In this document: piece by piece, positions 13,400 through 22,310 of the stretch | How positions within the stretch are numbered: position 1 is the first letter of the stretch | Layout: every line of letters begins with the position of its first letter | NCBI GenBank assembly: GCA_001871475.1 | Contig: MNVE01000012.1 | Coordinates: forward strand, 1-32,863 | Direction of reading: 5' to 3' | DNA: 32,863 nt | DNA from: Candidatus Micrarchaeota archaeon CG1_02_47_40 | GTDB lineage: Archaea > Micrarchaeota > Micrarchaeia > Anstonellales > CG1-02-47-40 | The notes under the pieces: generated by a model | The model's input: only the letters and a program-made list of their open reading frames with translations | Databases searched by the model: none | What the model was told of the DNA's origin: nothing | Position numbers and translations under genes: made by a program

Positions 13400-15127
13400 T
13401 TACTTCTCCCCCGTCTTCACCTGCACGCCTGCCTCTTTTTTCCGCAGGGGGAGAATGAGAGGCGAGTAAAGGGAAGCTTGATGAAGGGGAAAGTTCTTGA
13501 GTTTTGGCTCTTTCAGTTTCATGAAAAGCTGCCCCTTTGCAAGGAAGGAAGGGGAATCTTCGCTGGCGCATTTTTTTTGCAGAAGCTGGCGCTTGCGCTC
13601 AAATTCACCGGCTGTTTTCCGCAGATAGGTTATTTCATCCTCATCAAGCAGTTCATCAACGAATACAAACAGCTTTCCGTATTTTTTCTGTGCGTGCGGA
13701 GCAGCATTGAGTATGGCGGAAAATTCATCCTTTAATTCCAGCAGAATTTTGTTTTTTGCGCTTTTTCCATTTGCAAGAATGTATTCGGCGTATTTTGTCT
13801 TTCCATTGATGCCGCAGGCGTCAACAGGTGTCCGTAAACCTCCGCGGGCTAAAGCCCGAGGTTTGCAGGCGGAACGCCTGCAAAATTTTGCAACGCTCTG
13901 CGTTGCAAACGTCTTCCGCAACAGTAGATGCTTTAGGCGGAAGCCTCGGTTCGAACGAAGAGGGTGCGCTCCAACACCGTGAGAGCAGGCATGACGAGAA
14001 TCGTATCTGTTCTGCTCGCACGGTGTTCCTTCTCCGTCTGAAGGCGGAGGCTTCCGCGCACCCGCGGAGGTTCGTGAGGACGCCGCATCATCATGGAGGA
14101 TGGGAGAGGGCAGAGTCAGTCTCTTCCTTTCCCTTACGCCCTTCCCTTCAGGCACTATTATTGAGCGCACGGGAACTATGCCTGCCGCATTTCCGCAGAC
14201 GAAAGCGGAATCCGCATTTGCCATTCTTTCAAGGGAGATGGGCTCGTATTTTATTTTACAGCCTATCTGTCCCGTTATCTTCTCCACAAGAAGGAAGGTT
14301 ATTCCGCGCAGGCGGTTTTCAGGAGGCGCAATCACTATTGAGTTTCCCTCTATTATTGCAATATTGTCCCCGCCTCCCTCCACTATGCCCCCATCCGTGC
14401 CAGTAAATATTATCTCCACTGCATCAGGGTAAGTCACTCCGAAGGATTTTGAAACAAGGGAAAGCTGGTAATTGCTCGCAGCTTTATTGTTTGGAAATTG
14501 AACGGTGCGTGGAATATCATAAAGAAGCGCCCTGCCCCCTTCTTCCTCTGCCCGCTTTCCCAAGTAAGAGCCAAACGGCATCCCTGCAAGCGCAAGCTCC
14601 GGCTTTCCCAAATCCTGCCTCAAGCCGATTGTGTATCCGTGAGGAAAATAAACAAGCGGGCGCAGGTAAATGATTGCCGCTTCCTTTCCCCAAATATCTT
14701 TTGGTGTTTCCCTGTCCCAGCCATTCAGCACGCACACACGCGCCATTTGCGCAAGCATCTCTTCATCGGAAATTTCCGGGAATTCGTAGCCCCTGCCCCC
14801 TAAATTCACGCTCTCGCGCAGGCGGGCAAAATTGTCTTTCGGATGGAAGATGCCGAGGCGGTGCTTCCCGTTCTTCTGCCTGAACACCCTTGCCTGCATC
14901 CCCTCCCAGAAGCAGTTTGCATAATGCACGCTTGGGGAAAGAAAATCTATCTGCGCATCCGCTATCTTTGAGAGAACGTCGCGCCTTTCCCCTTTCTCAT
15001 CCTGGGAAAAAAGCATAAAATAGTTGTAAGCGGCAGTTGTTCCCTGCTTGGAAAAATTGCCGCGCGCAAAGGAAACCATTGGGATGACGCTCTTTGCATC
15101 TATGGGGCGCAGACTCCGCCTGGGCAT
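13400..15127 (-). CDS. ilvE: Branched-chain amino acid aminotransferase interrupted by an in-frame palindromic insertion
   Basis: 575 residues, against the usual 290-360. The fold-type IV aminotransferase core is recognisable: SPSVHYANCFWEGMQARVF (64-82), the PLP lysine in FPNNKAASNYQ (K215), GGIVEGGGDNIAII and CGNAAGIVPVRSI. After residue about 332 an Arg/Ala/Ser-rich stretch of about 105 residues intervenes before the family's final segment NGKTKYAEYILANGKSAKNK (441-460). That stretch is encoded by the MITE-like element at 13837-14072 plus flanks. A low-complexity tail after about residue 520 is also atypical. The start may be the ATG at 15079 instead, since 15127 overlaps the pilin gene by 28 bases. 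It catalyses the last step of Ile/Leu/Val synthesis if still active. Confidence 0.8.
   Translation of the reverse strand: MPRRSLRPIDAKSVIPMVSFARGNFSKQGTTAAYNYFMLFSQDEKGERRDVLSKIADAQIDFLSPSVHYANCFWEGMQARVFRQKNGKHRLGIFHPKDNFARLRESVNLGGRGYEFPEISDEEMLAQMARVCVLNGWDRETPKDIWGKEAAIIYLRPLVYFPHGYTIGLRQDLGKPELALAGMPFGSYLGKRAEEEGGRALLYDIPRTVQFPNNKAASNYQLSLVSKSFGVTYPDAVEIIFTGTDGGIVEGGGDNIAIIEGNSIVIAPPENRLRGITFLLVEKITGQIGCKIKYEPISLERMANADSAFVCGNAAGIVPVRSIIVPEGKGVRERKRLTLPSPILHDDAASSRTSAGARKPPPSDGEGTPCEQNRYDSRHACSHGVGAHPLRSNRGFRLKHLLLRKTFATQSVAKFCRRSACKPRALARGGLRTPVDACGINGKTKYAEYILANGKSAKNKILLELKDEFSAILNAAPHAQKKYGKLFVFVDELLDEDEITYLRKTAGEFERKRQLLQKKCASEDSPSFLAKGQLFMKLKEPKLKNFPLHQASLYSPLILPLRKKEAGVQVKTGEK
13837..14072. 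mobile_element. MITE-like palindromic element inside the aminotransferase gene
   Basis: About 236 bp bounded by perfect 12-bp terminal inverted repeats, AACCTCCGCGGG (13837-13848) and CCCGCGGAGGTT (14061-14072). Nested inside are TGCAGGCG-GAA-CGCCTGCA (13864-13882), TTTGCAACGC-TCT-GCGTTGCAAA (13887-13909), GCGGAAGCCTC (13937-13947) with GAGGCTTCCGC (14047-14057), and a 16-bp arm pair with one mismatch (13973-13988 and 14012-14027). It encodes no protein of its own, and the host frame stays open across it. Confidence 0.7.
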
Positions 15128-15648
15128 TCCCCGTTTCCGCTCGTGCCGGTGCCTGCCGCAACCACTGTTGCAGTTAATGATGCGTCAGCCTGCCTCTGTG
15201 AGTACTCTGCCGGCTCATTCTCATAATTGTATTTTACTATGAGCTTTCCGCGGAATTCGCTCCCGGCAGTTAGTTCAAGCGCGCCGCCGTTTCTCTTGCA
15301 CTTATAATCCACATCCGAGAAAGTCTGCGCACTGCCGGTTGGTATGAGCTCTCCGCCTGGGATAGTAGTAAATGCAGTTGGCACTTCCGAATCCTCGGTA
15401 ATGCATGCAAAGGAATGTATTGTCACTCCCTTCTGCCCCAGATTTTTGAGGGTGAATATTATTTTCCCATCCGGGCTTAGCACCTGCGGCGATGGGTCGG
15501 AGCAGGAAAACGTCTTCTGCGAAAACAGGCACTGCTCGCCCACCTTGAAAAACGAGGTAAAGGAAAAGAGCGCCGCAATAACTATCACTATTACAAGAAC
15601 CGCCCATCCGTAAGTCATCAGGTATTCCATCGCCGCTTGTCCCTTCAT
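15100..15648 (-). CDS. Archaeal type IV pilin with class III signal peptide
   Basis: 182 residues from the ATG at 15648, with GAGGTGG a few bases upstream. The N-terminus MKGQAAMEYLMTYGWAVLVI is the classic archaeal class III signal: short basic leader, cleavage before Gln, the glutamate in the mature hydrophobic helix. It predicts processing by an EppA/PibD-type peptidase and assembly into a pilus by the upstream ATPase and platform proteins. The globular part has four or five cysteines and ends in a low-complexity tail with CPGGVC. It is the only pilin in the operon. Confidence 0.85.
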   Translation of the reverse strand: MKGQAAMEYLMTYGWAVLVIVIVIAALFSFTSFFKVGEQCLFSQKTFSCSDPSPQVLSPDGKIIFTLKNLGQKGVTIHSFACITEDSEVPTAFTTIPGGELIPTGSAQTFSDVDYKCKRNGGALELTAGSEFRGKLIVKYNYENEPAEYSQRQADASLTATVVAAGTGTSGNGECPGGVCAP

Positions 15649-15685
15649 AAAAACCACCTCTTATTTTATCACAAAACCAATTTTA

Positions 15686-16741
15686 TTACAAAACCCCGCC
15701 TGAAAGAAATCCTCCAAGCGCAGCCCTTACCGCGAAGTATATTGCTAACCCTGCCAGTATTAAAAACGGCATGTATTTTATCCCTTGCGCCTTTGAGCCT
15801 CTCTGTATTATCCCTATCAAGAGGGAAGCGAAAATCATTGTGCAGACCAGCACCGCAAGGGAAAATAGGAAAAACTCATTGGGAGTTATGGGAAATGCGC
15901 TTATGTTTGCAAGTGCAAACCCCCCTCCGCCTGAAGGCGCGGCGGGCATTTTTGCAAACACGCCCTCAAGTGTTTCTATTAAATTCTGGGAAACTGCAAG
16001 CAGGAAAGGAGCGCCGACTACAGAGGCAAACACTACAAAAATCAAGTACATCAGAAGGGAGGAGGAAATTTCCTTTGAGATTATCTGCATGTTGCGCGCG
16101 TCCTGCGCAGTGGCGTCAAGCACTTCCGCAGTCTGCCCGCCTGTCGCCACGCTCTGCTTTATCAGGGAGATTGCGCGCCGGAGGAGCCTTGAGTCAAATG
16201 CATTGCAAATCCGCTCCAGCGCCCGGTCAAACGGCTCGCCTGCAAAAGCGGCTTTTGCAGCTCCCTCCACTTCTATAGAGAGGATGCCGAACTCCGGCTT
16301 TGCCGCCTGCCAGAGCGCCTGGTCAGTGCTCATCCCGGCGCGTATGTTCGCGCATGCTAGCATGAGAAAATCAGGAAGAACATTATCAACGAACCTTCTC
16401 CTTGCATCCGCACGAAGGGAGAGGTAGGTGTATGCGAAAAGGGACATCAGGATGATGGAGAGAAGGAATGAGAGTGAGGTTATTGCAAAAAGCACCGCCG
16501 CAGGACCGTGGGGGAGCGAAGCGTATGTTAGAAGCTTTTCAGCCGAAAGCCGCACCGCGGGCGTGCCAACGAAAAGTGAAGAGAGCGCTATTGCCAAAAG
16601 CGCGCACAGGAAAAACAGAAAGCCCGAGAAAATTTCCGGCTTTATTTTTATGCCGCTTGCGTGAAGCTTGGAATCCACCCACTTTATGCGGTTGTGCGAA
16701 AGCGCCCTTCCCATCCGGTCAAAAATTTCAGCTAAAGTCAT
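15686..16741 (-). CDS. Type II/IV secretion platform membrane protein (TadC/FlaJ-like), second copy
   Basis: 351 residues. The type II secretion F domain is visible in FVDNVLPDFLMLACANIRAGMSTDQAL, then FAGEPFDRALERICNAFDSRLLRRAISLIKQSVATGGQTAEVLDATA. At least five membrane spans surround it, two before the domain and three after. It starts 5 bases after the stop of the partner at 16747. Two consecutive F-domain proteins after one ATPase is the Tad/archaeal pilus layout. It forms the inner-membrane platform for pilus extension. Confidence 0.85.
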   Translation of the reverse strand: MTLAEIFDRMGRALSHNRIKWVDSKLHASGIKIKPEIFSGFLFFLCALLAIALSSLFVGTPAVRLSAEKLLTYASLPHGPAAVLFAITSLSFLLSIILMSLFAYTYLSLRADARRRFVDNVLPDFLMLACANIRAGMSTDQALWQAAKPEFGILSIEVEGAAKAAFAGEPFDRALERICNAFDSRLLRRAISLIKQSVATGGQTAEVLDATAQDARNMQIISKEISSSLLMYLIFVVFASVVGAPFLLAVSQNLIETLEGVFAKMPAAPSGGGGFALANISAFPITPNEFFLFSLAVLVCTMIFASLLIGIIQRGSKAQGIKYMPFLILAGLAIYFAVRAALGGFLSGGVL

Positions 16742-16746
16742 TTTTT

Positions 16747-17661
16747 CTACACCGCTTGGAATTTCGGCCTTGAGGAATCCGCCATTGAAACAAACATGAA
16801 CTGCAGGAGAAAGATGAGCACGAACGCCCCGCCAAGCAGGGAAAACCCGTCAACTGCCAGCCCGCCCCCCATGAATGAGATGAATATCACTCCAAGCGCA
16901 ACTCCCAAAGAGGGGAACACCACCCCGAAAATCATGAAGAACATCACTATCGGATTGAGCTTCTGCCCGTATTCGTGAAGCGAGATTACCTGCTCGCGCG
17001 AAATCTGCTCAAATACGGACTCAAGCGAGGCTCCGACGTCAGAGCCGGAGGAAAGGGAGTTGGTAAGCTGCATTATCACGCGGCGGAACATCTGCGAGGG
17101 GTTCTGGTTTGCCACCTCGTACATCGCCACGTTTGTGGGGGCGCCCAGGCTGATTTTCTCAAGTATTTTCGCAAACTCACAGCTGACCTCCCCGTAATCG
17201 TGGGTGATTGCGCCCATTGCCTCAAAAAGCGGCACGCCCGCCCGGATGCCTATGAGGAGGTGCCTCCCTGCAAAAAGAAGCTCCGAATCAATCATTCGCG
17301 CGCGCACCTGCGCCTTCACCTTGGGAAGCTGCATTGAATAAAGGAAAGTCAATAGGAGGTAAATTGGCACTCCTGCAATGAGAATGGGAATCAGAATCAA
17401 AGAGCGCGCCATGAAAAAATATGTAATCACTAAGAGTGCAAGCGTTAGAAATACCGCACTGCTTAACGCGAAATATATGAATGAAATGGGAGTGTGCCCA
17501 TTCATGCCCGCCTTTTCGAGCTCTTCCTTCAGCCTCGGAAAGCGCGGCAGGAGAAAGGAGAAATGCTTTGCAAATGCCGGCGCATGCGCCTTTTTCTGGC
17601 CCTGCGCCAGCCTCTGGCGCATGTATGAATCTTCCTCTTCCTTCCTGTTTTTTTTTGGCAT
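16747..17661 (-). CDS. Type II/IV secretion platform membrane protein (TadB/FlaJ-like), first copy
   Basis: 304 residues. A basic cytosolic N-terminus is followed by two spans (FIYFALSSAVFLTLALLVI and the next), an F domain (MIDSELLFAGRHLLIGIRAGV, then LTNSLSSGSDVGASLESVFE) and two C-terminal spans. The gene follows the ATPase gene by 5 bases, so translation is probably coupled. It is expected to form a hetero-complex with the product of the next gene. Confidence 0.85.
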   Translation of the reverse strand: MPKKNRKEEEDSYMRQRLAQGQKKAHAPAFAKHFSFLLPRFPRLKEELEKAGMNGHTPISFIYFALSSAVFLTLALLVITYFFMARSLILIPILIAGVPIYLLLTFLYSMQLPKVKAQVRARMIDSELLFAGRHLLIGIRAGVPLFEAMGAITHDYGEVSCEFAKILEKISLGAPTNVAMYEVANQNPSQMFRRVIMQLTNSLSSGSDVGASLESVFEQISREQVISLHEYGQKLNPIVMFFMIFGVVFPSLGVALGVIFISFMGGGLAVDGFSLLGGAFVLIFLLQFMFVSMADSSRPKFQAV

Positions 17662-17666
17662 GTATC

Positions 17667-19226
17667 TTATCCCTCGCGCCAGGGCTTTCCTTTTGCAGCA
17701 AGCTCCGTAATTTCTCCCGGAGTCTGGTAATAGCGGGAAACGATTCCCCCCACGACATTCACATCAGTATGCTTTTGCTTTGCCATCCAGCCGATTATTT
17801 CCGCCTTCTGCTTCACGTCAGCGTCTATTTCCTTTTGCGTCAAGCCGGAGTACAGGGATAGTTTTTCCGCGAGGCGGCTCATCCTTCCGGAGGAAATCAT
17901 CCTGTCCGCCTTTACATCCAGGCGCCAGAGAGTGTTCGCGTCCCCGCTTTGCGTTATTTCCGAGAATTCAAATGTCCTTCTCAAATTCAGCCTTCTCTGG
18001 CGGAACTGCACTATTATTCCCGAGAGCGAATCAAGCATCTGCTTTGGTATGTCGATGGGGGGGTTTGTCAGGCGCGAGATGGTTTCCTGCGAATTGTCCG
18101 CGTGTATGGTGGCATACACGGAATGGCCCGTGTGCATCGCCTCAAACATCACCTGCGCCTCCCTCTGCTTTCTTACCTCCCCTATCAATATCCTGTCAGG
18201 GCGCTGGCGCAGGGAATTCACGAGCAGGTCAAGCATTGTAATTTCCCCTTTTCCTTCTGCGTTTGGCTCCTTTGTCACCATTGGCACCCAGTGCATGAAG
18301 GAGGGGAGCGTCAGCTCCCTCGTGTCTTCTATTGAAATTATTCTTTGGCTTGCGGGAATGAGCGTTGCTATTGCATTTAGGAAGGAGGTTTTTCCGCTTC
18401 CCGTTCCTCCTGCTACTATTAAGGACATTTCATTCTGCACGCAAAGCCAGACCAAACCCGCCACTTCCGCCGGGATGCACCCGCTCTCAACAAAGCGCGA
18501 AATTGTCCAGGGGTTTTGCGAGAATTTTCTTATTGTAATTGTGTTTCCCATGTTGGAAACGGGAAAGAGTGTGGCATTTACCCTTTCCCCGGAGGGAAGG
18601 TGCGCATCCATGAGCGGGTTTAGGGTGTTTATCTGCTTGCCTATTTTTCTCCCTATCATTGAGGAGTAGTCGTATATGGAGTTCTCGCTGCGAATGTAAA
18701 TGTTCGTTTTGCACCAGCCGTATTTCTTATGGTATGCCCATACTGAATCGTGCGAGTTGTTTATTGCAACTTCTTCAAGCTGGTTGTCGTGCATGAGCGC
18801 TTCCAAATCCCCCAATCCAAGCGTGTTCTGTATCAGGTAGGAGGCAAGCACCATTTTCGTTGATTCGGAGAGGTTGGGGAAGTTTTTTGAAAGAATTGTT
18901 AGGGCTTTTGCAATGAATTTTGCCTTCACTTCCTCCGCCTTCTTTGTGTCAAGCATCTCTGAAACGGAAAGTTTTACTTCTGTCACAAGCTCTGCCTTGA
19001 GCGTGTTCAGCACCAGGCGCGTCCCCTCCCCAAGGCCCGGGATGAAGAGGTTGTATGAGGGAACGAAATCCGAGCGCTCGCGGGTTATTTTCACATTCAC
19101 CGGGATGGATTCGGAGTTGAAGAAGTAGCTGTCAAGCACTTCACCCTTTATCTGGGGCTTTTCAGTCAGCGAATCTTCAGAAAGGTCGCCTTCCTTTGTT
19201 TTTCGCTGTTTTTCGCTCTCGCTCAT
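17667..19226 (-). CDS. Archaeal pilus assembly ATPase (GspE/TadA/FlaI family)
   Basis: 519 residues from the ATG at 19226, chosen for the GGTG 6 bases upstream. Walker A is AGGTGSGKT (272-280), the Asp box IISIEDTRELTLP (296-308), Walker B RPDRILIGEVR (342-352) and the His box GHSVYATIHADN (367-378). All key residues are present, so an active hexameric motor for pilus extension is expected. The N-terminal 50 residues are charged and variable. It heads an operon of ATPase, two platform proteins, a pilin and, unusually, the aminotransferase. Confidence 0.92.
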   Translation of the reverse strand: MSESEKQRKTKEGDLSEDSLTEKPQIKGEVLDSYFFNSESIPVNVKITRERSDFVPSYNLFIPGLGEGTRLVLNTLKAELVTEVKLSVSEMLDTKKAEEVKAKFIAKALTILSKNFPNLSESTKMVLASYLIQNTLGLGDLEALMHDNQLEEVAINNSHDSVWAYHKKYGWCKTNIYIRSENSIYDYSSMIGRKIGKQINTLNPLMDAHLPSGERVNATLFPVSNMGNTITIRKFSQNPWTISRFVESGCIPAEVAGLVWLCVQNEMSLIVAGGTGSGKTSFLNAIATLIPASQRIISIEDTRELTLPSFMHWVPMVTKEPNAEGKGEITMLDLLVNSLRQRPDRILIGEVRKQREAQVMFEAMHTGHSVYATIHADNSQETISRLTNPPIDIPKQMLDSLSGIIVQFRQRRLNLRRTFEFSEITQSGDANTLWRLDVKADRMISSGRMSRLAEKLSLYSGLTQKEIDADVKQKAEIIGWMAKQKHTDVNVVGGIVSRYYQTPGEITELAAKGKPWREG

Positions 19227-19263
19227 TTGCACACCGTATATTAAGGGTAATATCGGGAAGGGC

Positions 19264-19277
19264 ATATTTAAAATAAA
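19264..19277 (-). promoter_or_regulatory. TATA box of the pilus operon
   Basis: A TTTATTTTAAATAT stretch on the minus strand about 45 bases upstream of the ATPase ATG, giving a short leader that carries the GGTG ribosome site. The rest of the gap to 19391 shows no further recognisable signal. Confidence 0.45.
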
Positions 19278-19391
19278 TGGGTTTGGAAGCGTGTTAGCCT
19301 GATGCTGTTTAAATTACTTTGGAGGGGGAAATTTGCCATTTTCTCGTAAAAAGCGTAAAAGGGCGCCTTTAAAGTCCTTATTTTCTTAATT

Positions 19392-22259
19392 TCACCAAAG
19401 AGAATTAATATCATTCTCAATAATCTTTTTTGAGTTTTTCTTTAATTCTTTCACGCTGTGCAGAGCTTTGAACTGAATGTCTAAAGCTGATACAATCTCT
19501 TTTTGTTTATCTAAAGCGGGTATTTTGATAGGAATTGAAAGCATTTCTTGGGCGTTTATATTTGCCATATTTACGGAAGCCTTAGCCATATTAAACAATT
19601 TTTTCTTAATCTTGTTAGAATTCATGTAATAAACAACATAAGTTGGAAGAGCTTTGGCTTTGTTAATTTTAACTCTTATTAGATATGAAGCAAAAACAAA
19701 CTCTTCATCTAAATCGAATAACGCAGTTTTCCCGACCAAATCTTGGCTGTTTGTCCTGTTGAACAAAATATCCCCTTTATTTAACATGAACTTAGTTTTA
19801 TTCTCTTTGGATAATTTGATATATTTCAAGTCTTCAAAGTCTAATTCTCCTTCATAAGTAAGATTGTTCATTCTCAAAATAGCTGTCCCATCCTCTTTTT
19901 TTGCATCTGCCTTTTCGGATGTCCCATACTGACAATCATCACATATGTCTTTTAGAATTATTTCCTCTCCATGGTCAAAATAAGAATCATCAATTCCGGC
20001 TTCGAATATACTTTTTTCAAATTCATGGGCTTTTTCCAAGATATTTTTATGACTGTTAAGTTTCTTTAAAATATTTTCCTGCAACTTGATAGGCAGTATA
20101 GGGATGGTGATTTTCTTTAAGTCATCAATTTCGTTTATTGCCTTTTGTGTAGAACCGTGAGCCAATCTGTCTCTTTCTTCCAAGAATCTTTTAGAGGATA
20201 CAATATATTTTAGAAATTCTGGATTAAGCCTACTCTCGTCTTTACTTCTCAAAACTATAAATCCTGTCGAGAATATCAGGTCTTTAGTTTCTTTATTTAT
20301 TAACAAACTCTTATCTGAATCCTTCATCTTAGAAAAGATAACATCATTTTCCTTGGCTAACAAATTTGCTCTCGAAGGTCTAACCGTATAGGTTACTTTA
20401 TCGAGATTTACAATAAAATTATCTTTTACTCCGCCAGTTGTTAGATAATATTTTTCGCCTTCAAAAATTTTAACAGGTTCTTTTATTATTCCTGTAACCT
20501 CTAAAATCGGGATTATTTTTGCTTCTGATTTAGCTCTAATCTTTTTAGGTTTGTATGTTTCTGCATTTAAATTAAAATTATTATTTTCAATCTCATTTAT
20601 ATTTATACCCCAAGAATTTTCCGTATCCTCTTTTGTTTGCCATATTTCTTCCAGCGTCTTTAAATTGTTCTGGTCGATTGGTTTTCTTCCACGTTTACTT
20701 GCAGATTTTTCAAATCCATCCTCTTCGACATTAAAGAACCATACTTTCTTGGTCGGTTTGCCCTTTCTGAAAATTAGGATGCTGGTATTAACTCCAGTAT
20801 ACGGTTGAAAGACATAATTATGTAATTTAATGACTCCAAGAACTTCACAGTTTCTTAATAGATACTCTCGGATGTCTTTGTAGACTTTGTTATTATCATA
20901 CAAAACGCCTTGGAAAGTTACTACCCCTGCGATGCCCCCATCAGTTAAAGCGTCTATAATGTGTTTAATAAAAATGGGGTTTGCATCCTTTGTGTTGAAT
21001 CCATATAACGAACCGTAATCAGTTTCCTGAGAGAATGGAAAATTAGTTAATATTACTTCAAACACGTCCTTAACTGGTTTGCTGAGGCTGTCCATCTGGT
21101 TGATATTTGTGTGTCCATCTCCCGCTAATATCATATTCATTTTTGCTATTCTTGCTGTGCCAGTAAGCTCTCTTCCGTAGATTGTTTTTTCCCGTAAAAG
21201 TTCGATGTTTTCTTTAGTGTGTTTGCACTTGTTCCAAAGACTTTTATAGGCTTCAATAAGAAATCCGCCCGTTCCACAGCACGGATCATAGACTTTATCC
21301 CCAAATTTTGGGTCTGTTAAATCAACCATCAATTTTACTATATGTCTGGGTGTGAAGTATTCACCCAAGTCGTTACCAACACTGACAGATTCTTTTAAGA
21401 AATACTCAAATGCCTCTCCTTTAACATCTGTTTCAATAATAGAAAGATTTAATTTAGATAATCTATCTACAATTTCTTTTATAGTATCAGGATTTTTTAT
21501 ATTAATAGTTCTTTCAAAAACATCCCCACTGTGGTTATATTTGTCAGCTAATTTTGGCAAAATTGTGTCGTTAATGTAATCCAGTATTCTTTGCCCGTCC
21601 CAATCCTTGAAGTAATTCCAACCGTATCTCTCTTCTAACCTTCTCGATAAACCATCCTTTTCTCTCTGATTTTCGGTTTCGCTAATCATCTTCATGAAAA
21701 GTAGATTAGCAAACTCAGAAAATCTCTCGACACCTTCTCTTAATCCGTCTTTTCTCAAAAGGTCGTTTGCTCTCTTAAATATTTTTATCAATTCTTGTTT
21801 CGTATATTTAACTTCAACAGGCGTAGATATTTGAGAACTGTCTTGGAATTTTAATAAATCTAATTCGCTAAGAAGATTTGATATGGCGATGCCGTCTTTT
21901 TTAAGTTCAGATTTATCTTTTATGTGATAAGCTCTTACAATATTTCCATCGGTAGCAAAGACGATTGGAACATTCAGGGGCTTTGCATATTTTTCTATTC
22001 CTTGACTTAACGCTTGTTTAATGCTTTCATTCGGTCTTTTTGTTTCAACTATTCCTATAATCTCGTCCGTCCCAGACTTGTATAAGAAATAGTCGCCTTC
22101 ATCTCCATTAAGGTCTTTTTTCTGTTTTAATAATTTTGGAACTTCGGTTGTAACATTGCAATTAGGGGATTCTTCATTTGTCTCCCACCCTAAATTTTCA
22201 AGAATCTTGTCAACCTTTTTACGAGTTGCTGTTTCTTGGAGTTTTGTCTCTCTTGTCAT
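19392..22259 (-). CDS. Single-chain restriction-modification enzyme: nuclease + HsdM-like methylase + two-TRD specificity domain
   Basis: 955 residues from the ATG at 22259. Residues 50-112 resemble the HsdR N-terminal nuclease, with D56 and the E-x-K motif ETK (72-74). Residues 160-290 match the HsdM helical domain (LREGVERFSEFANLLFMKM). The methylase has motif I DPCCGTGGF (325-333) and motif IV NFPF (406-409), where NPPF is usual. Two target-recognition domains follow (about 560-715 and 760-940), each ending in an HsdS-type spacer helix (PIKLQENILKKL and PALDKQKEIVSAL). This resembles type IIG/IIL enzymes that cut and methylate alone; no helicase subunit is nearby. The gene is much more A+T-rich than its neighbours, suggesting acquisition. 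Confidence 0.85.
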   Translation of the reverse strand: MTRETKLQETATRKKVDKILENLGWETNEESPNCNVTTEVPKLLKQKKDLNGDEGDYFLYKSGTDEIIGIVETKRPNESIKQALSQGIEKYAKPLNVPIVFATDGNIVRAYHIKDKSELKKDGIAISNLLSELDLLKFQDSSQISTPVEVKYTKQELIKIFKRANDLLRKDGLREGVERFSEFANLLFMKMISETENQREKDGLSRRLEERYGWNYFKDWDGQRILDYINDTILPKLADKYNHSGDVFERTINIKNPDTIKEIVDRLSKLNLSIIETDVKGEAFEYFLKESVSVGNDLGEYFTPRHIVKLMVDLTDPKFGDKVYDPCCGTGGFLIEAYKSLWNKCKHTKENIELLREKTIYGRELTGTARIAKMNMILAGDGHTNINQMDSLSKPVKDVFEVILTNFPFSQETDYGSLYGFNTKDANPIFIKHIIDALTDGGIAGVVTFQGVLYDNNKVYKDIREYLLRNCEVLGVIKLHNYVFQPYTGVNTSILIFRKGKPTKKVWFFNVEEDGFEKSASKRGRKPIDQNNLKTLEEIWQTKEDTENSWGININEIENNNFNLNAETYKPKKIRAKSEAKIIPILEVTGIIKEPVKIFEGEKYYLTTGGVKDNFIVNLDKVTYTVRPSRANLLAKENDVIFSKMKDSDKSLLINKETKDLIFSTGFIVLRSKDESRLNPEFLKYIVSSKRFLEERDRLAHGSTQKAINEIDDLKKITIPILPIKLQENILKKLNSHKNILEKAHEFEKSIFEAGIDDSYFDHGEEIILKDICDDCQYGTSEKADAKKEDGTAILRMNNLTYEGELDFEDLKYIKLSKENKTKFMLNKGDILFNRTNSQDLVGKTALFDLDEEFVFASYLIRVKINKAKALPTYVVYYMNSNKIKKKLFNMAKASVNMANINAQEMLSIPIKIPALDKQKEIVSALDIQFKALHSVKELKKNSKKIIENDINSLW

Positions 22260-22293
22260 TTTTTCGCCTTCTTCTCTTCTCAATCCAAATGTC

Positions 22294-22303
22294 GTTTATA
22301 ATC
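22294..22303 (-). promoter_or_regulatory. TATA box of the single-chain restriction enzyme gene
   Basis: GATTATAAAC on the minus strand, about 40 bases upstream of the ATG, indicating independent transcription of the acquired gene. Confidence 0.45.
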
Positions 22304-22310
22304 TTGTGGA

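Noticed and set aside
13945-13975. GGTTCGAAC resembling a tRNA T-arm
   Set aside because: No acceptor, D-arm or anticodon stem could be placed around it, and it lies inside the nested palindromes of the MITE-like element.
13821-14406. Open frames on the opposite strand through the MITE-like element
   Set aside because: They result from G+C-rich palindromes that avoid stops in several frames; they show no protein-like pattern and no start signals.
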